Assembly: GCA_937864925.1 (NCBI GenBank)
Contig: CALMFH010000153.1
Location: forward strand, 1-64,000
Length of the DNA: 64,000 nt
From: an uncultured Alphaproteobacteria bacterium
GTDB taxonomy: Bacteria; Pseudomonadota; Alphaproteobacteria; Rhizobiales; Ancalomicrobiaceae
Direction: 5' to 3'
Part shown: piece by piece, positions 25,593-33,840 of the stretch
Layout: every line of letters begins with the position of its first letter
Position numbering within the stretch: position 1 is the first letter of the stretch
The notes under the pieces: model-generated
What the model was told of the DNA's origin: nothing
Database searches by the model: none
The model's input: the letters and a program-made list of their open reading frames with translations, nothing else
Translations under genes and position numbers: made by a program

Positions 25593-26794
25593 GAGCGGCC
25601 TCGCGACAGGAAGACGGCAGCGAGCACCGCGGCGGCGCCGATCACCACGAAGGCGCTGGCGAGGCCGGCGATCGCCGTGACGGCGGCGACGACCAGCGGG
25701 CCGACGACGAGGCCGACGTAGGAAACCGCCAGAACCGCCCCGGTGGTCTCGGCCACCCGGCCATCCGGCGCGAGACGTGCGACTTCGGCGACGAAGATGC
25801 CGTTCCAGCCGCTGGCGGTGAGACCGAGCACCGCGGCCATCGGCCAGGCGGCCGCCGACGGTAGTGCGGCTCCGGCGATCGCCGACCCCACCGCTGTGAC
25901 GCCCATCGCCAGCCCGAGCCCGATCAGCAGAGGACGCGTGCCCGTCACCGTCGCGACCGCGCCCCAGCCGAGCCGGCCGACCAGACCGCCGATCTGGGCG
26001 ACCGCCAGGAGGCGGCCGGCGCCGATGGGGTCGAGCCCGCGGGTCTCGACCACCAAGAGGACGAACCAACCGTTGACCAGGAGCTGCAGCGCCCCCCACG
26101 GCACCGAGACGAGCGCCAGACGCCCGAGCTCGCGATGGTCGCGGAGAAGCCGGACCACGGCGGGGAGGGCGAGCGGCGACCCGATCGTCCCGACACCACG
26201 CCACCGGCGCGCCAGGACTGCGAGGCACCCGGCGAGCAGCAACGCCAGGACACCGACGAGACCGAAGGCCGCGCTCACCCCGGCCGTCGCGGCGACGACC
26301 GGCAGCACGAGTGAGGCGCCGGCCGCACCGATCTGGTTGCCCGTCTGGCGCACCGACAGAACGAGCGGGCGGCGCGACGGTGGCGTCAGCGCCGCGAGGA
26401 GCGCGGTCGAAGCGGGCGTCTCCGGGCCGAAGGCGAACCCGACCGCGACGCCCGCGACGACGAGCGCGACGAGCCCGGTCGACCCCGAGAGGATCGCCGC
26501 ACCGACCGCGACCGCCAGGGCGCAGAAGATCGCCGTCGTCGCCGAGCCGCGGGTCCGCACGAGGCGTCCCCCGAAGAAGGCCGTGGTGGTCCCGACGGCG
26601 AAGACCGTCGTCGACCACACCGCCAGCCGTTCGGCATCGAGCCCGGCGCTCGGCGCGAGCACGCCGGGAGCGAAGAGCGTCGCGGCGACGATCGCCTGCA
26701 GGCCGGTCATGGCGGCGAGCGCCGGTGCCAGCGGCGACGCGGTCGCGAACCTCGCCTCTCCCTCTGGCGCGATGGGGCTCGGCCGCTCTACCAT
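25589..26794 (-). CDS. MFS transporter
   Basis: 401 residues, about 12 hydrophobic segments. A motif-A-like loop (GGRLVRTRGS) follows the second helix, and SVRQTGNQIGAAGA resembles the fifth-helix region of drug/nutrient MFS carriers of the CynX/NreB type. It is first in the MFS-amidase-GntR operon and divergent, by only 26 bp, from the hydroxyisourate-hydrolase-like gene. It probably imports the substrate or exports an intermediate of this island. Confidence 0.85.
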   Translation of the reverse strand: MVERPSPIAPEGEARFATASPLAPALAAMTGLQAIVAATLFAPGVLAPSAGLDAERLAVWSTTVFAVGTTTAFFGGRLVRTRGSATTAIFCALAVAVGAAILSGSTGLVALVVAGVAVGFAFGPETPASTALLAALTPPSRRPLVLSVRQTGNQIGAAGASLVLPVVAATAGVSAAFGLVGVLALLLAGCLAVLARRWRGVGTIGSPLALPAVVRLLRDHRELGRLALVSVPWGALQLLVNGWFVLLVVETRGLDPIGAGRLLAVAQIGGLVGRLGWGAVATVTGTRPLLIGLGLAMGVTAVGSAIAGAALPSAAAWPMAAVLGLTASGWNGIFVAEVARLAPDGRVAETTGAVLAVSYVGLVVGPLVVAAVTAIAGLASAFVVIGAAAVLAAVFLSRGRS

Positions 26795-26820
26795 CGGGAC
26801 CTCGCGAGAGGATGGGGATC

Positions 26821-27174
26821 ATGGCGGGCGGCATTTCGGTTCACGGCGTCGACATCGCGCGCGGCATCGCCGCCGAGGGCCTCCGGGTCGAACTCTTCGC
26901 GCTCGAGCCCGAGCGGCGCCTGATCGCCGAGGGCCGCCTCGCCGCCGACGGGCAGCTGCATCACCCGGTGGTGAAGGGCGACGGGGTGACGCGCGGTGCC
27001 TGGGAATGCCTCTTCCATCTCGGCGACTGGTACGCCGAGCGCGGCGACGCCGAGGGCGTGCCGCGATTCCTCGACGTCGTGCCGTTCCGCTTCGTCGTCG
27101 ACCGGGTCGAGGAACATTTCCACCTGCCTCTGAAGTTCACGCCTTGGGGCGTCCAGCTCTTCCGCGGCGTCTGA
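26821..27174 (+). CDS. Hydroxyisourate-hydrolase-like (transthyretin-related) protein
   Basis: 117 residues, the usual size. HIUase hydrolyses 5-hydroxyisourate in urate breakdown. Family landmarks are seen: GISVHGVDIARGIAAEGLRV (catalytic His), the DG turn after the second strand, and HFHLPLKFTPWG (second His). However, the conserved DGR is DGQ here, and the hallmark C-terminal YRGS is FRGV, so two expected active-site residues are missing. It may be a diverged enzyme or a relative with a new substrate. ATG 26821 follows GGGGATC; an ATG at 26812 is also possible. Confidence 0.75.
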   Translation: MAGGISVHGVDIARGIAAEGLRVELFALEPERRLIAEGRLAADGQLHHPVVKGDGVTRGAWECLFHLGDWYAERGDAEGVPRFLDVVPFRFVVDRVEEHFHLPLKFTPWGVQLFRGV

Positions 27175-27188
27175 CGGCCGCGCGCCGT

Positions 27189-28001
27189 TCAGGCGAGCCG
27201 CCGTGACAGGCCGGTCACCCGCTCCATCAGGATCATCACCGCGACCGTGGCGACGATCAGCACGCCCGAGAGCGCCGCGATGGTCACGTCGAGCCGCCCC
27301 TCGAGGTCCTGCCACATACGGATCGGCAGCATGTCGGTCGCCGCGTCGCGCAGGAAGAGCGAGACCGGGACATTGTCGAAGGACGACATGAAGGCGATGA
27401 AGCCGCCCGACAGAATGCCGGGCTTGACCAGCGGCAGGGTGATCCGGCGGAAGGTCGTGAACCGGCTCGCACCCAGGCTCGCCGAGCATTCGAGCAGTAC
27501 CGGATCGAGCTGGGCGAGCGAGGCGATGGTGTTGCGCACCACGAAGGGCACGCACACGACGGTGTGGCCGATCACCAGCGTCACCTTCGACACAGGCAGG
27601 CCGATCGCCGAGAAGAACATCAGCCCGGCGAGCCCGAAGGCGAGAGCCGGCAGCACCAGCGGCGACATGAAGACGCTGTCGAGGATCCGCGCCGAGAGCG
27701 TCTTCGACCGCGCGATCGGCAGCGCCGCCGCCACGCCGAGGACGATCGACAGCCCCGTCGACCACGCCGCGACGACGAAGCTGTTCTTCGCCGCGAACTG
27801 GAGCTGCCAGGCGTTCCACAGCTCGACGTACCAGCGTGTCGACCAGCCGGGCGGCGGGAACTTCAGCGAGAAGCCGGAGGTGAAGGAAACGATCAGCACC
27901 ACGGCGGAGGGCGCCACCAGGACGATCAGAGCGATGATCGAGAGGCCGATCATCACGCCGTGGAAGGTGAGGACGTCGAGCGTCGGACGACGAGCGGCCA
28001 T
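27189..28001 (-). CDS. ABC transporter permease, PotC-type
   Basis: 270 residues, six hydrophobic segments and the permease EAA loop (LECSASLGASRFTTFRRITLPL) that contacts the ATPase. It is the last gene of a four-gene leftward operon and begins 5 bp after the partner permease. It resembles the spermidine/putrescine/2-aminoethylphosphonate import family (PotC). Confidence 0.92.
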   Translation of the reverse strand: MAARRPTLDVLTFHGVMIGLSIIALIVLVAPSAVVLIVSFTSGFSLKFPPPGWSTRWYVELWNAWQLQFAAKNSFVVAAWSTGLSIVLGVAAALPIARSKTLSARILDSVFMSPLVLPALAFGLAGLMFFSAIGLPVSKVTLVIGHTVVCVPFVVRNTIASLAQLDPVLLECSASLGASRFTTFRRITLPLVKPGILSGGFIAFMSSFDNVPVSLFLRDAATDMLPIRMWQDLEGRLDVTIAALSGVLIVATVAVMILMERVTGLSRRLA

Positions 28002-28006
28002 GGTTC

Positions 28007-28876
28007 TCACCCTTGCGCGAAACCGCGCGACAGGCGGCCGAGCGTGTTGAAGACGGTGACGACGGCGAGCACCGCGATCAGGAAAATGATCGAGATCGCC
28101 GCGGCGAAGGGCCAGTTCTGCAGTGTCGAGGCCTGCTGATAGAGGTACATCGGCATGAACAGCATCTGCCCGCCGCCGATCAGCGACTGGGTGATGAAGG
28201 CGGTGATCGAGGCGGCATAGGTCAGCATCGATCCGGCGACGATGCCCGGCAGCGACAACGGCAGGATCACCTTGGCGAAGGTCCGCCATTCGCCCGCCCC
28301 CAACACCTCGGAGGCGGCGACGAGGTTGGGGTCGATGCGCGACAGCGCCGTCGCCAGCGGCAGCACCATCAACGGCATCTGCACCTGCGCCAGGGCCGTC
28401 ACCACGCCGAGATCGGTGTAGAGCAGCTTCAGCGGCGCTTCGACGAGGCCGAGCGACATCAGCGTCGCGTTGACGATGCCCTGGCGGCCGAGGATGACGA
28501 TCCAGGCGAAGGTGCGCACCACCACCGAGGTGAGCAGCGGCAGCAGCACGATCAGCATGATCAGGCTCTTGACCGTCGGACCCGAGCGCGCGTGCAGCCA
28601 GGCGACCGGCCAACCGAAGACCAGACAGACCGCCGTCACCTTCACTCCCAGCCACAACGTCGAGGCGAGGACGCCGAGGCTGAAGGCATCGCCGAGGAAC
28701 TGGACGTACTGGGTGACACCCCAGTGCGCCCCGGTCGTGTCCGTCTGGAACGACAGGACGACGAGGACCGCCAGCGGTGCCAGGAAGAAGGCGGCGAAGA
28801 AGCCGGCCAACGGCATCGCCAGCCGCAGATCGTAGCCGGAGACGTCGATGGAGCGGCGGAGCCCGGATGCGGCCAT
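28007..28876 (-). CDS. ABC transporter permease, PotB-type
   Basis: 289 residues from ATG 28876 (GGGAGAC upstream); the longer frame lacks a better start. Six membrane segments, with the EAA loop AASEVLGAGEWRTFAKVILPL. It forms the membrane channel with the following permease and is separated from the binding-protein gene by a hairpin that may lower its expression. Confidence 0.92.
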   Translation of the reverse strand: MAASGLRRSIDVSGYDLRLAMPLAGFFAAFFLAPLAVLVVLSFQTDTTGAHWGVTQYVQFLGDAFSLGVLASTLWLGVKVTAVCLVFGWPVAWLHARSGPTVKSLIMLIVLLPLLTSVVVRTFAWIVILGRQGIVNATLMSLGLVEAPLKLLYTDLGVVTALAQVQMPLMVLPLATALSRIDPNLVAASEVLGAGEWRTFAKVILPLSLPGIVAGSMLTYAASITAFITQSLIGGGQMLFMPMYLYQQASTLQNWPFAAAISIIFLIAVLAVVTVFNTLGRLSRGFAQG

Positions 28877-28915
28877 GCGATGTCTCCCGTCGAGCGGCGT
28901 CCGAAACGGAGGGGA

Positions 28916-28940
28916 GGGCGGGTCCGGACCGAACCCGCCC
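28916..28940 (-). terminator. Intercistronic hairpin after the binding-protein gene
   Basis: GGGCGGGT (28916-28923) and ACCCGCCC (28933-28940) form a perfect 8-bp stem in the 72-bp gap between binding protein and permease. Such hairpins commonly stabilise the upstream message or attenuate read-through, giving excess binding protein. Confidence 0.5.
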
Positions 28941-28948
28941 ATCGTACG

Positions 28949-29992
28949 TCAGAGCTTGATGTCGCGGTTGAACCGCTCGATCCAGGCGGCGCGCTGCTGG
29001 TTGATCTTCGCCCAGTCCTGGAAGACGAACTTCTTCTTGAGGTCGTCGGTGTCCTTGGCCAACACCTTGGCGATCTCGCCGGCCATCTTCACCTTGGTGT
29101 TGGTCGGCACGATCAGATAGGGCGCCTCCATCAGTGTCGCCTGCACCTCGGGCGACAGCGCCGCTTCGATCAGCTTGAAGGCGAGATCCTTGTTGGGCGA
29201 GTTCTTGACGATGTGGATGGTCGTCTTGAAGGCGATGGCGCCCTCCTTCGGAGCGACGAACTCGACCGGCACGCCCCGCGCCTTGAGGATCTGGATGGCG
29301 TTGAAGTTGCCGGGCGAGATGTCGATCTGGCCCTGCTGGAACAGCGAGGCGAGGGCGCCGGGATTGGCGGCGACGGCGGCGAGATTGGGCTTCAGCTTCT
29401 CGATCGCGGCGAAGGCCGGGTCGATGTTCGCTTCCGAGCCGCCGTACATCTTGGCGATCTCGACCATGAAACCGGTACCGAGGGTCGAGTTCATGTTGGT
29501 GATGCCGACGCGGCCCTTGAACTCGGGCTTCCACAGATCGGCCCACGAGGTCGGCGGCGTCTTGATCGCCTCCGGGTTGTAGGTGAGGCCGACCACCTGG
29601 AAGAACGGTGCCGGGCCGCTGGCGATCTGCGCCTCACCGATCAGATCCTTGAAGTAGGCGCTCTTCTCGACCGGATAGGGCTCGACGAGATCCTGCCCGA
29701 TCGCCACCAGCGCCGGGCCCGGATCGTGCAGCATGACGTCGATCGGCGGGTTGGCGCGCGCCGCATTGACCTTGGCGATCTGGTCGACCGACAGCATCGG
29801 ATCGAGCACGATCTGGGCATCCGCGTTCGCCTTGCGGAAGGCGGGGACGAGCACCGCCTTGTGCGCCTCTTCCCAGCTGCCGGTGAAGGTGGCGAAGACC
29901 AACGGGCGAGCCTGGGCCAGCGACAGGCCGGGGAAGGCCTGCATCGCGCCGAGCGTCAGGGCGGTTTCGAGAAGGCGACGTCTGGTGAGCAT
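28949..29992 (-). CDS. ABC transporter substrate-binding protein, PotD/Fbp-type
   Basis: 347 residues with a signal peptide containing an RRR start (MLTRRRLLETALTLGAMQAF ... LAQA). The mature part has the two-lobed extracellular solute-binding fold of group 1/8 (VFATFTGSWEEA, NPPIDVMLHD, GVGLTYNP-like VVGLTYNPEAI, GALASLFQQGQIDISPGN). It captures the solute in the periplasm for the two permeases. Its ligand is unknown; context favours a ureide, hydantoin or amide. Confidence 0.9.
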   Translation of the reverse strand: MLTRRRLLETALTLGAMQAFPGLSLAQARPLVFATFTGSWEEAHKAVLVPAFRKANADAQIVLDPMLSVDQIAKVNAARANPPIDVMLHDPGPALVAIGQDLVEPYPVEKSAYFKDLIGEAQIASGPAPFFQVVGLTYNPEAIKTPPTSWADLWKPEFKGRVGITNMNSTLGTGFMVEIAKMYGGSEANIDPAFAAIEKLKPNLAAVAANPGALASLFQQGQIDISPGNFNAIQILKARGVPVEFVAPKEGAIAFKTTIHIVKNSPNKDLAFKLIEAALSPEVQATLMEAPYLIVPTNTKVKMAGEIAKVLAKDTDDLKKKFVFQDWAKINQQRAAWIERFNRDIKL

Positions 29993-30028
29993 GGGACTCT
30001 CCTTGTTCGTCCGATGACCCGGGCGGGC

Positions 30029-31129
30029 TCAGACCGTCTGCGGATAGGCTGTGGCGAGGCCGGGACCCGCCGTGGAGATGCGCACGGCGGTTCCGGCCGC
30101 GCGCAGGAGCGAGCCGCCGGAACGCGGCTCGGAGATCTTCAGCGCCGCCCCGGTGCCGGTGCGGACCTCGTGGACGACCGTCGGTCCGAGCGGTAGCGCC
30201 ATCTCGACCACGCCGGCGAAACCGTCCTCGCCCGGCGCGTCGATCCTGAGATGCTCGGGACGCAGGCAGACGGCCACGCGGCTGCCCTCGGAGAGCATCC
30301 CACCGGGCGCACGCACGGAGACGTCGCCGCCGCTGTCCAACCGCACTCGGAGAAAATCGCCGTCGGTGCCGAGGACGGTGCCGCCGAGTTCGTTGGCGCT
30401 GCCGACGAAGGTGTTGACGAAGCGTGTGGCGGGCGTGTCGTAGATCGAAGTCGGCGTGGCGAACTGCTCGAGCCGCCCATGCGACAGCACCGCGACGCGA
30501 TCGGCCATAGACAGCGCTTCCTCCTGGTCGTGGGTGACCAGGATCGTGGTGATGCCCGAGAGGCGCTGCAGCCGCTTCACCTCGATCTGCATGTCGAGGC
30601 GCAGGTTCTTGTCGAGCGCCGCGAAGGGCTCGTCGAGGAGCAGGATAGACGGTTCGATGGCCAGCGCCCGGGCGAGCGCCACGCGCTGCTGTTGGCCGCC
30701 GGAGAGCTGGCGCGGCAGACGCTCGCCGAAGCCGCCGAGCTTGACGAGGTCGAGCATGCGCGCGACCGTCTCCTTCTGCACCGTCCGAGAGGCGCCGCGC
30801 GCGGCGAGGCCGTAGGCGATGTTCTCGGCGATCGTCATGTGCGGGAAGAGGGCATAGTTCTGGAAGACGATGCCGACCGCTCGCCGGGCCGGCGGCAGCG
30901 CGTCGACCACGTCGTCACCGATGACGATCCGTCCCTCGCTCTGCGCGATGAAGCCGGCGATGATCCGGAGCAGCGTGGTCTTGCCACAGCCCGACGGACC
31001 GAGCAGGGCGACGAGCTCTCCCCCCTTGACGTCGAGGTTGATGTCCTGGAGCGCTGTCGACGGACCGAAGCGGTGCGAAACGGCATCGACGACGAGGGAA
31101 CGTCCGGCGTGGATCGGGGCTGACGACAT
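30029..31129 (-). CDS. ABC transporter ATP-binding protein, PotA-type
   Basis: 366 residues from ATG 31129 (GGAG upstream). Walker A GPSGCGKTT, Q-loop FQNYALFPHM, signature LSGGQQQR and Walker B ILLLDEPF are followed by the H-loop (LVTHDQEEA). A ~110-residue TOBE domain at the C-terminus is typical of PotA/FbpC importers. It is the first gene of the importer operon, reading away from the amidase gene at 31281, and the two share a 151-bp control region. Confidence 0.94.
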   Translation of the reverse strand: MSSAPIHAGRSLVVDAVSHRFGPSTALQDINLDVKGGELVALLGPSGCGKTTLLRIIAGFIAQSEGRIVIGDDVVDALPPARRAVGIVFQNYALFPHMTIAENIAYGLAARGASRTVQKETVARMLDLVKLGGFGERLPRQLSGGQQQRVALARALAIEPSILLLDEPFAALDKNLRLDMQIEVKRLQRLSGITTILVTHDQEEALSMADRVAVLSHGRLEQFATPTSIYDTPATRFVNTFVGSANELGGTVLGTDGDFLRVRLDSGGDVSVRAPGGMLSEGSRVAVCLRPEHLRIDAPGEDGFAGVVEMALPLGPTVVHEVRTGTGAALKISEPRSGGSLLRAAGTAVRISTAGPGLATAYPQTV

Positions 31130-31183
31130 GCGGCACTCCGGCATCGAGATTGCATCCGAAATGGAGCAAACTGCATGCCGTTT

Positions 31184-31207
31184 TTTGTTTTTATGAATAA
31201 AAACAAA
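31184..31207. promoter_or_regulatory. AT-rich palindrome in the divergent importer/amidase control region
   Basis: TTTGTTTTTAT-GA-ATAAAAACAAA is a 24-bp inverted repeat with perfect 11-bp arms, in a locally AT-rich patch within a 68% GC window. It lies between the divergent starts at 31129 and 31281. It is a good operator candidate for both transcripts; the acting regulator (perhaps the GntR protein at 23.5 kb) is unproven. Confidence 0.55.
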
Positions 31208-31280
31208 TATATGGTTTGTTGCAGAACTGCTCGCCAAGGCCTCCGCGATGAAATCGTGAGCAGAATCGGAGGGGTCGTGA

Positions 31281-32699
31281 ATGCACTTGCCGCCGAATGA
31301 GGCGCCGCTCTGCGATCGATCGGCAGTCGAGCTCGTCGCGGCGATGCGCAACGGGTCGGTCGCCGCCGGTGACGTCGTCGCGGCCCATCTCGATCGCATC
31401 GCCGCCCTCGATCCGGCGCTCGTCGCCTGGATCACCGTCGACCGCGAGGCGGCCCGCACCACCGCCGCCGCACTCGATGCGCTCCCCGCCACCCGTCGCG
31501 GGCCGCTGCACGGACTGCCGGTCGGCGTGAAGGACCTGATCGACACCGCCGGACCGGTGACCACACAGGGTTCGATCCTCTACGCCGACCGGCTTGCGGC
31601 CCGCGACGATCTCGTCGTGACGCGTCTCCGGGCGGCCGGCGCCGTGATCCTCGGCAAGACCAACACCCCGGAATTCGGCATGGGCGCCATCTGCTCCAAC
31701 CGCATCTGCGGCCCGACGCGCAATCCCTTCGATCTCGCGTTGACGAGCGGCGGGTCGTCCGGCGGCTCGGCCGTGGCGGTGGCGACCGGCATGGCGGCGG
31801 CGGCGCTCGGCACCGACTTCGGCGGCTCGGTGCGGACCCCGTCGAGCTTCTGCGGCACGGTCGCGATCCGCCCGACCCCCGGGCGCCTGCCGTCGCCGAC
31901 CCGTGCGCTCGGCGCCGACACGACGGCGACGCAGGGCGTGATGGGGCGCGGCGTCGACGACTGTTTCCTGCTGCTCGACGCCCTCGTCGGTCCCCACCCG
32001 CACGATCCGACGTCGGCGATCGTCGATCGGCCGGCGGTCGCGGCGCCGCGCGTCGCAGTCTCCGTCGATCTCGGCGTCGCGCCCGTCGCCGCGGCGGTGC
32101 GAGCCCGCTTCGCCGAGGCGGTCGACGTGCTCGAGGCCGTGCTCGGTCCGCTCGTGCGGGCGGCGCCGGACTGCACGGGAGCCGTCGAGGCATTCAAGAC
32201 GATCCGCGCCGCCCACGTCCACCACGCCTACGGGTCTCTCGCCGATCGCTTCGGCGATCGGCTGACGCCGACCGTCGCCTGGAACATCGCCGCCGGAGCC
32301 GGGCTCTCGGCCGCGGCCTATCTCGCCGCCGAAGCGCAGCGGACGACGCTCCGCCGGCGCTTCGCCGACTTCTTCACCGAACACGATCTGCTCATCACCC
32401 CCGCCGCCGCGGTCCTGCCCTGGCCGAACGCCGATGGCGAGGTCACGGCGATCGACGGCCTGCCGCTCGGCGATGTGCTCGACTATCTCGCGATCACCTT
32501 CGTCGTCTCGCTCACCGGCCATCCCGTCCTGGCGCTACCGGCCCCGCAGGGAGGCCACGCCCTGCCGTTCGGGCTCCAGATCGTGGCGCGGCCGGGAGAG
32601 GAGGAGACGCTGCGACGCCTCGGGCACCGACTCGAGGCCGCTGGCTTCTGCCATCGCGCCCCCCCATTCCTCGTCCCGCGCCCCCCGCCGATCCTCTGA
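31281..32699 (+). CDS. Amidase-signature family amidase
   Basis: 472 residues. The Lys-cisSer-Ser triad is intact: LPVGVKDLID, TSGGSSGGSAVAV and GTDFGGSVRTP. GatA/AtzF-like enzymes of this family hydrolyse diverse amides and carbamoyl compounds. It is only distantly similar to the amidase at 24.2 kb, so it is not a recent duplicate. It is divergent from the importer operon and followed by a hydantoin-racemase-like gene 46 bp downstream. Confidence 0.9.
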   Translation: MHLPPNEAPLCDRSAVELVAAMRNGSVAAGDVVAAHLDRIAALDPALVAWITVDREAARTTAAALDALPATRRGPLHGLPVGVKDLIDTAGPVTTQGSILYADRLAARDDLVVTRLRAAGAVILGKTNTPEFGMGAICSNRICGPTRNPFDLALTSGGSSGGSAVAVATGMAAAALGTDFGGSVRTPSSFCGTVAIRPTPGRLPSPTRALGADTTATQGVMGRGVDDCFLLLDALVGPHPHDPTSAIVDRPAVAAPRVAVSVDLGVAPVAAAVRARFAEAVDVLEAVLGPLVRAAPDCTGAVEAFKTIRAAHVHHAYGSLADRFGDRLTPTVAWNIAAGAGLSAAAYLAAEAQRTTLRRRFADFFTEHDLLITPAAAVLPWPNADGEVTAIDGLPLGDVLDYLAITFVVSLTGHPVLALPAPQGGHALPFGLQIVARPGEEETLRRLGHRLEAAGFCHRAPPFLVPRPPPIL

Positions 32700-32745
32700 T
32701 GTTCGCCCACCAACCCCCGCCCGTCCGCAGAAGGCTGCCGTCTCG

Positions 32746-33501
32746 ATGAAGATCCTCGTCGCCAACCCCAACACCACCGCCGGCGTCACCGATCGCCTCG
32801 TCGAGGTCGGCCGACGCATCGCGGCCCCCGGCACCGATCTCGTCGGCCTCACCGCGCCGCGCGGCGTGCCCTACATCGCCAGCCGCGCCGAGGCCCAGAT
32901 CGGCGGGGCCGTGTTGCTCGAGATGCTCGCCGACCATTTGCCGGGGTGTGACGCGGCGATCGTGGCCGCCTTCGGCGACCCTGGACTCGGCGGCGCGCGC
33001 GAACTCTTCGACGTCCCGGTCGTCGGCCTCGCCGAGGCCGCCATGGTGACGGCGCTCATGCTCGGGAGACGTTTCGCGGTGGTCACCTTCGCCGAGGCGC
33101 TCGAGGCCTGGTACGAGGAGACGATCGACGCCTACGGGCTCCGTGCTCGGTCGGCGGGCGTCTTCTGCGCCGATCGCGCCTTCGCCAGCCTGCTGACCGT
33201 CGGCGACGAGATGGCCGATGCGCTCGTCGATTTGTCGGGGCGCGCGATCGCGGCCGGCGCGGACGTCGTGATCCTCGGTGGCGCGCCGATCGCGGGGCTG
33301 GCGGCGGCGATCGGCGACCGCATCCCGGTCCCGTGCGTCGATCCGATCTCGGCAGCGGTCGCCCAGGCCGAGACCCTGGTTCGGCTCGCGCCGGCCAAGC
33401 CTCGCGCCGGGACCTTCCGCCGGCCGGCCTCCAAGAGTTCACTCGGCCTTTCGCCGGCGCTCGCCGCCCGCATCGGCTTCGTGGGCTCCGAAGCCGGCTG
33501 A
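32746..33501 (+). CDS. Asp/Glu/hydantoin-racemase family protein lacking both usual cysteines
   Basis: 251 residues from ATG 32746 (MKILVANPNTTAGVTDRLV, the family start). Hydantoin and allantoin racemases use two Cys: one in a CFGDPGL-type motif and one in a GCAGM-type motif. Here the matching places read AAFGDPGLGG and LGGAPIAGLA, so both Cys positions are replaced. VVGLAEAAM and PCVDPISAAV fit the rest of the fold. It may catalyse another reaction or use other residues. It probably shares a transcript with the upstream amidase. Confidence 0.8.
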   Translation: MKILVANPNTTAGVTDRLVEVGRRIAAPGTDLVGLTAPRGVPYIASRAEAQIGGAVLLEMLADHLPGCDAAIVAAFGDPGLGGARELFDVPVVGLAEAAMVTALMLGRRFAVVTFAEALEAWYEETIDAYGLRARSAGVFCADRAFASLLTVGDEMADALVDLSGRAIAAGADVVILGGAPIAGLAAAIGDRIPVPCVDPISAAVAQAETLVRLAPAKPRAGTFRRPASKSSLGLSPALAARIGFVGSEAG

Positions 33502-33840
33502 ACCTCCACCGGCAGGTGTCGGTCCTCCGCCGCCGAACGGCAGGACCTCGACGATTCGGGCGGCGGTACGAAGGATCCGACGTTCGGTCGAATTCGGCGT
33601 CGCCCACGCTCGAGCAGGAGCCCCCCCGGAGATCCCTCGAGACTCCTGGCTTGCGCCGACTGCGCGCCGTCAGATACCGCCTCCGGCAAGCCCGGGGCGG
33701 TTCGGGATTGGACAATTGCTCGATAGCAATGCCCTTTAATTCGAATTGATTTCCAGGCTCGGCAAGCTCCTGTGGCGTATTTGAGGTTCATAAAGTCAAT
33801 AACTCATGAAATCCGGCTCGACTTCTTCGTTCATCTGGTG
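33502..33840. other. Gap between convergent racemase-like gene and tcuB
   Basis: 339 bp without a credible gene; the right half is unusually AT-rich. Two small palindromes are seen: ATTGCT-CGAT-AGCAAT (33715-33730) and AATTCGAATT (about 33737-33746). These could be terminator or protein-binding sites; nothing more can be said. Confidence 0.45.
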
